A DNA stretch of 40,710 nt. Origin: an uncultured Oscillospiraceae bacterium. GTDB taxonomy: Bacteria; Bacillota; Clostridia; Oscillospirales; Acutalibacteraceae. Below are positions 34,055 to 40,710 of the stretch, one piece after another. A model generated the notes under the pieces. It ran no database searches. It saw nothing but the letters and a program-made list of their open reading frames with translations, and had not been told where the DNA came from. Both the position numbers and the translations under genes were made by a program. The stretch is from positions 1 through 40,710 of the forward strand of contig CASFLA010000021.1 in assembly GCA_949295415.1 (NCBI GenBank), read 5' to 3'. Numbering within the stretch: position 1 is the stretch's first letter; each line of letters opens with the position of its first letter.

Positions 34055-37000
34055 ATGGAAAGTATTGATTTTGAATCTATAAAAATTGGTCTCGCTTCTC
34101 CTGAACAAATCAGAAGCTGGTCGCACGGCGAAGTTAAAAAACCGGAGACTATTAACTACAGAACCTTAAAACCTGAGCGTGACGGTCTTTACTGCGAACG
34201 CATTTTTGGACCTCAGAAGGACTGGGAGTGCCATTGCGGTAAGTATAAGAGAATCCGCTATAAAGGCAAGATTTGCGACCGTTGCGGCGTTGAGGTTACA
34301 AGGTCAAAAGTAAGGCGCGAAAGAATGGGCTCTATTGAGCTTGCAGCGCCTGTATCTCACATCTGGTATTACAAGACCATTCCGTCGAGAATGGGCCTTG
34401 TGCTTGATGTTTCTCCCCGTTTATTAGAGCAGGTTATTTACTTCTCGCAGTATATTGTTACCGACCCCGGTGATACTCCGCTTCAGTTAAAGCAGTTGCT
34501 TACTGAACAGCAGTATAACGAAATGCGCGAAAAGTATGAGGATGACTTTACTGCTGAGATGGGTGCAGAGGCTATTAAAAAGCTTCTTAGCCAGATTGAT
34601 GTTGAGCAAACCTGCAACGAGCTTAATAAGGAACTCGAGGACGCAACAGGTCAGAAAAGAGTTCGCCTCTTAAAGAGACTTGAGGTTTTAGAAGCATTCA
34701 GACAGTCGGGAAACCGTCCTGAATGGATGATTCTTGACGTTATCCCCGTAATTCCGCCTGACCTTCGTCCGATGGTTCAGCTCGATGGCGGTCGTTTTGC
34801 TACCAGTGACTTGAACGACCTTTATCGTCGTGTTATCAACCGTAACAACCGTTTAAAGAGACTTCTTGAACTCGGCGCACCTGATATTATCGTTCGCAAC
34901 GAGAAGAGAATGCTCCAGGAAGCTGTTGACGCTTTGATTGACAACGGTCGTCGCGGAAAGGCAGTTACCGGCGCTAACAACCGCGCTTTGAAATCGCTCT
35001 CTGATATGCTTAAAGGTAAGCAGGGACGCTTCCGTCAGAACCTTCTCGGTAAACGTGTTGACTATTCCGGTCGTTCTGTTATCGTTGTTGGTCCTGAGCT
35101 TAAAATGTATCAGTGCGGTCTTCCTAAGGAAATGGCTATCGAGCTCTTCAAGCCCTTTATAATGAAGAGACTTGCTGAGACCGGCGTTGTTTCCAATGTT
35201 AAAACCGCAAGAAAAATGGTTGAACGCGCAGGAACCGAGGTTTGGGATGCACTTGAGATGGTTATTAAGGACCATCCCGTTCTTCTCAACCGTGCTCCTA
35301 CACTTCATAGACTCGGTATTCAGGCTTTTGAACCCGTGCTTGTTGAGGGTAGAGCAATAAAACTCCATCCGCTCGTCTGCACAGCTTATAACGCTGACTT
35401 TGACGGTGACCAGATGGCTGTTCACGTTCCGCTTTCTGCAGAGGCTCAGGCTGAGGCAAGACTCTTAATGCTTGCTGCTAACAACCTCCTCAAGCCCTCT
35501 GACGGTAAGCCTGTAACCGTTCCTACTCAGGATATGGTTCTCGGTTCATATTACCTTACCATTGTTAAACCCGAAGAGCCGGGCGCAAACAAGGTGTTCA
35601 GAGATAAAGACGAAGCTATTATGGCTTATAATGACGGCGTTGTCGGCCTCCATGCTCCTATCAGAGTCAGAATGGAGAGAAACGGCAAAACAGGTCTTAC
35701 CTGGTGCACAGTCGGCTTCATCATCTTCAATGAGTCCATTCCTCAGGATTTGGGCTTCAATAAAAGAACTCCCGATACCGAGTTCGGCCTTGAAGTTTGC
35801 TTCACTCCGAAGGACCCCAAGGCTGTTAAAATCGAGAGTGGTGATGATATCAACAACTTCAAGGTTGGTAAATCACAGCTTGGAAAAATTATCGACCGCT
35901 GCATAAAGGTTTACGGAACATCCGAAACTGCTATTGTGCTCGATAAGATTAAAGCTACCGGCTTTAAGTATTCAACCAAGGGTGCTATCACCGTTGCTGT
36001 TTCTGATGCTATTATTCCCCCTCAGAAGAAAGAGATTATCTCTGCTGCTGAAAAGGAAATTGATGAGGTCAGAAAGCAGTATAGAAGAGGCTTCCTTACC
36101 GATAATGAGCGTCTTTCACAGGTTATCCAGATTTGGAACCGTGCAACCGATGATATCGCTGATGCATTGAAGGGCAACCTTGATGAGTTCAACCCGATAT
36201 TTATGATGGCTGATTCAGGCGCTCGTGGTTCTATGAGCCAGATTAAACAGCTCGCAGGTATGCGTGGACTTATTTCCAACACCGCCGGTGCTGTTATTGA
36301 AATTCCGATTCGTGCTAACTACCGTGAAGGCTTGAACGTTCTCGAATACTTCATTTCTTCTCGTGGTGCTCGTAAAGGTCTTGCTGATACCGCTCTTAGA
36401 ACTGCTGACTCAGGTTACCTTACTCGTCGTATGGTTGACGTTTCGCAGGATGTTATCATTCGTGATGATGATTGCGGCACCGAGGCAGGTCTTAAGGTTA
36501 CTACTATTAAGGAAGGTAACCAGGTTATTGAGAAATTTGAGGACCGTCTGCTTGGCAGATATCTCCTTAACGATTATGTTGATGAGGCTACAGGCGAGGT
36601 TATCGTTTCTAAAGACCATATGATGACCGATGAGGACATTAAGCTGCTTGTTGACAGAGGCGTTGAAGAGATTGAGATTCGCTCGATTCTCTGCTGCCGC
36701 AGTAAGCACGGTGTCTGCAAGAAGTGCTACGGTATGAACCTTGCAACAGGTCTTCCTGTAACAGTAGGTGAGGCTGTTGGTATTATTGCAGCTCAGTCTA
36801 TCGGTGAACCCGGTACTCAGCTTACTATGAGAACCTTCCATACCGGTGGTATTGCTTCTACCGAAGATATTACTCAGGGTCTTCCTCGTGTTGAAGAGCT
36901 CTTTGAGGCGAGAAGACCGAAGCATAGTGCAATTCTTTCCGAAATTTCGGGAACTGTTACTATCACTGAGGATAAAAAGAGCCGTATAGTTCTCGTTACC

Positions 37001-37672
37001 GATGAGGAAAACGCAGAAGAAAGAAAATATGGCATTCCATTTGGTTATCGTATCTGTGTTGCAGATGGTGATAAGATTGAGAAGGGCTGCCAGATTACTG
37101 AGGGCTCAATTGCTCCTAATGATATTCTTGATGTCAGCGGCCCCGGCGCAGTTGAAGAGTATATCATTAAAGAAATCCAGAACGCTTATCGCTCACAGGG
37201 TGTTGAAATCAATGATAAACACATTGAGATTATCATCCGTCAGATGATGCGTAAGTATAAAATCACCGATGCAGGCAGCACTTCGTTCATTCCGAACGCA
37301 ATGTATGACCGCGGTGAAGTATATGAAGCTAATGATGAGATTCAGGCAAGAATCGATGCAGGTGAGGAAGGACTTTCTCTTGCTACCTTCGAGCCTACCT
37401 TACTCGGTATTACCAAGGCTTCACTTGCAACAGAGTCATTCCTCTCTGCTGCATCCTTCCAGGAGACTACAAGAGTTCTTACCGATGCCGCTATTAAGGG
37501 CAAGGTTGACCCGTTGTTTGGTCTTAAGGAAAATGTTATCATTGGTAAGCTTGTTCCTGCAGGAACCGGTATGAAATGCTACCATGATGACGAGGAAGAA
37601 ATGGTTGAAACTGTAAAAATCGCAAATGAAGTTCTTCCTTTAGAGGGCGTTGAAGCTCCCGCACTTGACTAA
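34055..37672 (+). CDS. rpoC: RNA polymerase beta' subunit
   Basis: A 1205-aa beta' subunit. The N-terminal zinc finger contains [20 protein letters not shown]. The catalytic Mg2+ motif [10 protein letters not shown] starts at residue 446. The second zinc site is in [16 protein letters not shown], and the bridge-helix/trigger-loop region includes [27 protein letters not shown] precedes ATG 34055, 16 nt after rpoB; a longer frame from 34022 overlaps rpoB and lacks a better site. No strong terminator follows; the str operon promoter begins 34 nt after the stop. Confidence 0.98.
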   Translation: MESIDFESIKIGLASPEQIRSWSHGEVKKPETINYRTLKPERDGLYCERIFGPQKDWECHCGKYKRIRYKGKICDRCGVEVTRSKVRRERMGSIELAAPVSHIWYYKTIPSRMGLVLDVSPRLLEQVIYFSQYIVTDPGDTPLQLKQLLTEQQYNEMREKYEDDFTAEMGAEAIKKLLSQIDVEQTCNELNKELEDATGQKRVRLLKRLEVLEAFRQSGNRPEWMILDVIPVIPPDLRPMVQLDGGRFATSDLNDLYRRVINRNNRLKRLLELGAPDIIVRNEKRMLQEAVDALIDNGRRGKAVTGANNRALKSLSDMLKGKQGRFRQNLLGKRVDYSGRSVIVVGPELKMYQCGLPKEMAIELFKPFIMKRLAETGVVSNVKTARKMVERAGTEVWDALEMVIKDHPVLLNRAPTLHRLGIQAFEPVLVEGRAIKLHPLVCTAYNADFDGDQMAVHVPLSAEAQAEARLLMLAANNLLKPSDGKPVTVPTQDMVLGSYYLTIVKPEEPGANKVFRDKDEAIMAYNDGVVGLHAPIRVRMERNGKTGLTWCTVGFIIFNESIPQDLGFNKRTPDTEFGLEVCFTPKDPKAVKIESGDDINNFKVGKSQLGKIIDRCIKVYGTSETAIVLDKIKATGFKYSTKGAITVAVSDAIIPPQKKEIISAAEKEIDEVRKQYRRGFLTDNERLSQVIQIWNRATDDIADALKGNLDEFNPIFMMADSGARGSMSQIKQLAGMRGLISNTAGAVIEIPIRANYREGLNVLEYFISSRGARKGLADTALRTADSGYLTRRMVDVSQDVIIRDDDCGTEAGLKVTTIKEGNQVIEKFEDRLLGRYLLNDYVDEATGEVIVSKDHMMTDEDIKLLVDRGVEEIEIRSILCCRSKHGVCKKCYGMNLATGLPVTVGEAVGIIAAQSIGEPGTQLTMRTFHTGGIASTEDITQGLPRVEELFEARRPKHSAILSEISGTVTITEDKKSRIVLVTDEENAEERKYGIPFGYRICVADGDKIEKGCQITEGSIAPNDILDVSGPGAVEEYIIKEIQNAYRSQGVEINDKHIEIIIRQMMRKYKITDAGSTSFIPNAMYDRGEVYEANDEIQARIDAGEEGLSLATFEPTLLGITKASLATESFLSAASFQETTRVLTDAAIKGKVDPLFGLKENVIIGKLVPAGTGMKCYHDDEEEMVETVKIANEVLPLEGVEAPALD

Positions 37673-37706
37673 GTGGCAAAAAATGCTTGATTTTAAAGAA
37701 AAATAC

Positions 37707-37736
37707 TTGACAAGTATTGCTGTTTAGTGATACAAT
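37707..37736 (+). promoter_or_regulatory. Sigma-A promoter of the str operon
   Basis: TTGACA (37707-37712), 18-nt spacer, TACAAT (37731-37736). The -35 lies at the centre of a perfect inverted repeat AATACTT-GAC-AAGTATT (37702-37718), a possible operator or weak hairpin at the rpoC 3' end. The start near 37743 gives a 94-nt leader to rpsL. Confidence 0.82.
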
Positions 37737-37780
37737 TTCAAAATGTGTGGGCTTATGCTTACGTGCTAAAAACAGATATT

Positions 37781-37808
37781 ACGCAGGCGGAGAAAACTCT
37801 GCCTGCGT
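37781..37808 (+). promoter_or_regulatory. rpsL leader hairpin
   Basis: A 12-bp stem (37781-37792 with 37797-37808, one G-U) with AAAA loop. TGTATACATTTTTTATA and then AGGAGG follow. A strong stem followed, after about 7 nt, by six T residues just before the ribosome binding site could act as attenuator, processing site or ribosomal-protein target. The sequence does not decide among these. Confidence 0.6.
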
Positions 37809-37836
37809 TGTATACATTTTTTATAGGAGGTGTAAT

Positions 37837-38259
37837 ATGCCAACCTTTAACCAGTTAGTCCGTTCAGGTCGTGAGACCATCGAGAAGAAGGCTAAGGCTC
37901 CGGCTCTTTTAAAGGGTTACAACTCTATGAAGCGCCAGCTTACAGACAACGATTCTCCTCAGAAGAGAGGCGTTTGTACTGCAGTTAAAACTTCAACTCC
38001 TAAGAAGCCTAACTCAGCTCTCCGTAAGATTGCCAGAGTTCGTCTTTCAAACGGTATCGAAGTTTCAGCTTACATTCCCGGTATCGGACATAACCTGCAG
38101 GAGCACTCTGTTGTTTTGATTCGTGGTGGTCGTGTTAAGGACCTTCCCGGTGTGCGTTACCACATCATCAGAGGAACATTGGATGCTCAGGGCGTTGCCA
38201 ACAGAATGCAGGGTCGTTCGAAATACGGAGCAAAGCGTCCGAAAGCAAGCGCTAAGTAA
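37837..38259 (+). CDS. rpsL: Ribosomal protein uS12
   Basis: A 140-aa decoding-centre protein of the 30S subunit. [18 protein letters not shown] is the canonical start. [11 protein letters not shown] keeps the lysines altered in streptomycin-resistant mutants, so sensitivity at this site is expected. [18 protein letters not shown] carries the Asp that can be methylthiolated. The start is ATG 37837 with AGGAGG upstream; the longer frame from 37717 runs through the promoter and leader hairpin and is not real. First gene of rpsL-rpsG-fusA. Confidence 0.98.
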   Translation: MPTFNQLVRSGRETIEKKAKAPALLKGYNSMKRQLTDNDSPQKRGVCTAVKTSTPKKPNSALRKIARVRLSNGIEVSAYIPGIGHNLQEHSVVLIRGGRVKDLPGVRYHIIRGTLDAQGVANRMQGRSKYGAKRPKASAK

Positions 38260-38403
38260 TAATTTGCTTTCAAAAAATTAACGACGAATCTTATGTCGCA
38301 TTTTCCAAGCGGCGTTTATATATATATTGACGCCTCAATTGGAACTAACGGGATTTGTCACTCGAGTACCTATGATATCATTATGTGAAGGAGGGAAGTT
38401 AAA
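38260..38403 (+). promoter_or_regulatory. rpsL-rpsG intergenic region with secondary structure
   Basis: The 144 nt between the S12 and S7 genes include CGAC/GTCG around a 9-nt loop near 38282-38298. A stem GGCGT/ACGCC encloses an alternating TA tract (about 38310-38335). In E. coli S7 represses its operon by binding the S12-S7 intercistronic RNA; this unusually long structured gap may do the same, but homology of structure is not shown. Confidence 0.45.
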
Positions 38404-38889
38404 GTGCCAAGAAGAGGCTTTGTCGCAAAACGTGATGTATTGCCCGATCCGCTTTACAATTCCAAAATCGTTACCCGTCTTATCAACAACATTATGCTTG
38501 ACGGTAAGAAAGGTGTAGCTCAAAAGATCGTTTACGGAGCTTTCGACATCATTTCCGAGAAGACCGGTAGGGAGGCCCTTGAGGTTTTCGAACAGGCTAT
38601 GGAAAATGTTATGCCGCAGCTCGAAGTCAAGGCAGTTCGTAAGGGTGGTGCTACTTACCAGGTTCCTTTCGAGGTTAGACCTGAAAGAAAGCAGACTCTC
38701 GGACTCCGTTGGCTCACAACCTATTCTCGTGCTCGTTCCGAAGCTACTATGAAGGAGCGCCTTGCAGCAGAAATTCTCGATGCTGTCAACGGAATCGGCG
38801 GTGCCGCTAAGAAGCGTGAGGATACTCATAAGATGGCTGAAGCTAATACAGCTTTTGCTCACTACCGCTGGAAATTTAAAGATTGCTGA
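38404..38889 (+). CDS. rpsG: Ribosomal protein uS7
   Basis: A 161-aa 30S assembly initiator that binds the 3' major domain of 16S r[23 protein letters not shown] is the canonical start, and the C-terminus AFAHYRW is followed by a short KFKDC tail. The start is GTG 38404, with GGAGG about 9 nt upstream. fusA follows after 42 nt. Confidence 0.97.
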   Translation: MPRRGFVAKRDVLPDPLYNSKIVTRLINNIMLDGKKGVAQKIVYGAFDIISEKTGREALEVFEQAMENVMPQLEVKAVRKGGATYQVPFEVRPERKQTLGLRWLTTYSRARSEATMKERLAAEILDAVNGIGGAAKKREDTHKMAEANTAFAHYRWKFKDC

Positions 38890-38931
38890 TATTTTTGTTT
38901 ACCTCAATTTTGAGGGAATATGGAGGATAAT

Positions 38932-40710
38932 ATGCCAAGAAAGGTAACTCTTGAAAAAACAAGAAATATTGGTATCATGGCTCACATAGACGCAGGTAAG
39001 ACTACGACTACAGAGCGTATCTTGTTCTATACCGGTAAAACCCATAAGATTGGCGAAACCCATGACGGTGACGCTACTATGGACTGGATGGAGCAGGAGC
39101 AGGAGAGAGGTATTACCATCACTTCTGCAGCAACCACCTGTTTCTGGAAAGGCCATCGTATCAATATCATCGATACCCCCGGACACGTTGACTTTACTGT
39201 TGAAGTTCAGCGTTCACTCCGCGTTCTTGACGGTTCTGTTACCGTTTTGTGCGCTAAGGGCGGTGTTGAGCCTCAGTCTGAAACCGTTTGGAGACAGGCT
39301 GACGAATATCGTGTTCCCAGAATGATTTATGTTAATAAGATGGACATTATGGGCGCCGATTTCTACAATGTTCTTAATATGGTTAAGGAAAGATTCCAGT
39401 GTAATGCTGTTCCGATTCAGTTGCCTATCGGCTCTGAAGACACATTCAAGGGTATCGTTGACCTTATTGAAAATGATGCTGAGGTTTATTATGATGACCT
39501 CGGTAAAGATGTCCGCCGTGAAGAAATTCCGGAGGATATGAAGGAACTCGCTGCGAAGTATCGTCAGCAGCTTATCGAGTCCGTTGTTGAGATGGATGAA
39601 GAGCTTATGGAAAAATACTTCGAGGGTGAAGAGCCTACCGTAGCTCAGATTAAGGAAGTTATCCGTAAATCAACTATCGCTAACGAGATGGTTCCTGTCT
39701 GCTGCGGAACTTCTTATCGTAATAAGGGTGTTCAGCCGTTGCTCGATGCTGTTGTTGACTTTATGCCTGCACCTACCGATATTGAAGATATTAAGGGTGT
39801 TAACCCTGAAACCGATGAAGAGGATTTTCGTCATACAGGCGATGACGAGCCGTTTGCAGCTCTTGCATTTAAGATTGCAACCGACCCGTTCGTTGGTAAG
39901 ATTTGCTTCTTCCGCGTTTATTCAGGAACTGTTAACGCCGGTTCAACTGTTTATAACTCAGTAAAGGGTCAGAGAGAAAGACTCGGTCGTATTCTTCAGA
40001 TGCATGCTAACAGCCGTGAAGATATCGAAACCTGCTATGCAGGTGATATCGCTGCAGCAGTTGGTCTTAAGAATACAACTACCGGTGATACTCTTTGTGA
40101 TGAAAAGAACCCCATTATCTTAGAGTCTATGAACTTCCCTGAGCCCGTTATCCGCGTTGCTATCGAGCCTAAGACCAAAGCAGGTCAGGAAAAAATGGGT
40201 ATTGCCCTTTCTAAGCTTGCTGAGGAAGACCCGACCTTTAGGTTCTATACTGATGAGGAAACCGGTCAGACCATTATCGCCGGTATGGGTGAGCTCCATC
40301 TTGAAATTATCGTTGACCGTATGCTCCGCGAGTTCAAGGTTGAAGCAAATGTTGGTAAGCCTCAGGTTGCTTACAAAGAAACTGTTCGCAAGTCCGCTGA
40401 TGTTGATTGCAAGTATGCACGTCAGTCCGGTGGTAAGGGTCAGTATGGTCATGTTAAGATCAGACTTTCTCCCAACGAGACCGGTAAGGGTTACGAATTT
40501 ATCAACGCTGTTGTCGGCGGTGCTATTCCGAAGGAATACATCCCTGCAGTTGACGCCGGTATTAAGGGCGCAATGCAGTCCGGTGTTCTTGCAGGCTACA
40601 ACGTTGTTGACGTTAAGGTAGAACTTTACGACGGTTCTTATCATGAGGTTGACTCTTCTGAAATGGCATTTAAGATTGCCGGTTCAATGGCATTCAAGGA
40701 TGCATGTAAG
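38932..40710 (+). CDS. fusA: Elongation factor G (3' end beyond window)
   Basis: 593 codons of EF-G without a stop; the gene runs off the window, missing roughly the last 100 residues of a 690-700-aa protein. GTPase motifs are [13 protein letters not shown] (G1), [11 protein letters not shown] (G2), DTPGHVDF (G3) and NKMD (G4). Domain II, the domain III start [11 protein letters not shown] and domain [15 protein letters not shown] follow. It drives translocation on the ribosome. GGAGG precedes ATG 38932. Third gene of the str operon; tuf would be expected next but is outside the window. Confidence 0.97.
   Translation, partial: MPRKVTLEKTRNIGIMAHIDAGKTTTTERILFYTGKTHKIGETHDGDATMDWMEQEQERGITITSAATTCFWKGHRINIIDTPGHVDFTVEVQRSLRVLDGSVTVLCAKGGVEPQSETVWRQADEYRVPRMIYVNKMDIMGADFYNVLNMVKERFQCNAVPIQLPIGSEDTFKGIVDLIENDAEVYYDDLGKDVRREEIPEDMKELAAKYRQQLIESVVEMDEELMEKYFEGEEPTVAQIKEVIRKSTIANEMVPVCCGTSYRNKGVQPLLDAVVDFMPAPTDIEDIKGVNPETDEEDFRHTGDDEPFAALAFKIATDPFVGKICFFRVYSGTVNAGSTVYNSVKGQRERLGRILQMHANSREDIETCYAGDIAAAVGLKNTTTGDTLCDEKNPIILESMNFPEPVIRVAIEPKTKAGQEKMGIALSKLAEEDPTFRFYTDEETGQTIIAGMGELHLEIIVDRMLREFKVEANVGKPQVAYKETVRKSADVDCKYARQSGGKGQYGHVKIRLSPNETGKGYEFINAVVGGAIPKEYIPAVDAGIKGAMQSGVLAGYNVVDVKVELYDGSYHEVDSSEMAFKIAGSMAFKDACK

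Noticed and set aside
37717..37836. 40-residue N-terminal extension of S12
   Set aside because: It runs through the promoter and leader hairpin, has no binding site and is absent from S12 proteins; ATG 37837 has AGGAGG and the canonical N-terminus.
38310..38335. Alternating TA tract as an AT repeat element or origin
   Set aside because: A single short tract inside a stem with no DnaA boxes or iterons; better explained as part of the intercistronic RNA structure.

Overview
This 40.7 kb window looks like chromosomal DNA of a low-to-mid GC Gram-positive anaerobe of the class Clostridia, perhaps Oscillospirales/Ruminococcaceae-like. The reasons are the gene order miaB-ricA-mutS-mutL-miaA, the sepF-ylmH-divIVA division cluster, a split transketolase, der-plsY-gpsA, strong GGAGG-type ribosome binding sites with some TTG/GTG starts, and consensus sigma-A promoters. 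The genus cannot be fixed from the window. Almost everything is housekeeping. No insertion sequences, prophage genes, CRISPR arrays or rRNA genes were seen.

Layout. 1-410: two serine tRNAs (UGA, then GCU) on the minus strand, with their promoter and terminator. 532-12780: a long plus-strand run of tRNA modification (miaB, miaA), a RicA-like Fe-S candidate, mismatch repair (mutS, mutL, with a small membrane protein between them), an orphan membrane-fusion-like protein, PLP homeostasis (yggS) and cell division (sepF, ylmH, divIVA). 12799-18888: ileS, lspA, an rluD-type pseudouridine synthase and the two transketolase subunits, closed by a terminator. 18950-20194: a D,D-carboxypeptidase. 20245-22194: pgi and a small P-loop protein. 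22270-23077: yceD-rpmF from a perfect consensus promoter to a strong terminator. 23095-27479: a PDZ/radical-SAM/DUF512 protein, der, plsY and gpsA.

27538-30057 is the most distinctive block. It holds an FMN-binding lipoprotein, a convergent ApbE flavin transferase lipoprotein, a NusG-domain-II membrane-anchored protein and a Gx/heptaprenyl-diphosphate-synthase-component-I-like membrane protein. Together they look like a compact extracytosolic flavinylation (flavin-based redox) module without its usual large partners. 30115-37672: rpoB-rpoC from their own perfect promoter behind a structured 184-nt leader. 37707-40710: the str operon rpsL-rpsG-fusA, with fusA cut by the window edge.

Functional links. 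MiaA and MiaB act in sequence on A37 of tRNAs reading UNN codons, and one such substrate, tRNA-Ser(UGA), lies next door. MutS and MutL act together. SepF and DivIVA act at the septum. LspA would mature the lipoproteins seen further along. PlsY and GpsA make early phospholipid precursors. Several starts differ from the longest open frame. I chose them from ribosome binding sites and, for miaB, from a promoter that overlaps the longest start. All functions are read from sequence motifs without database searches.
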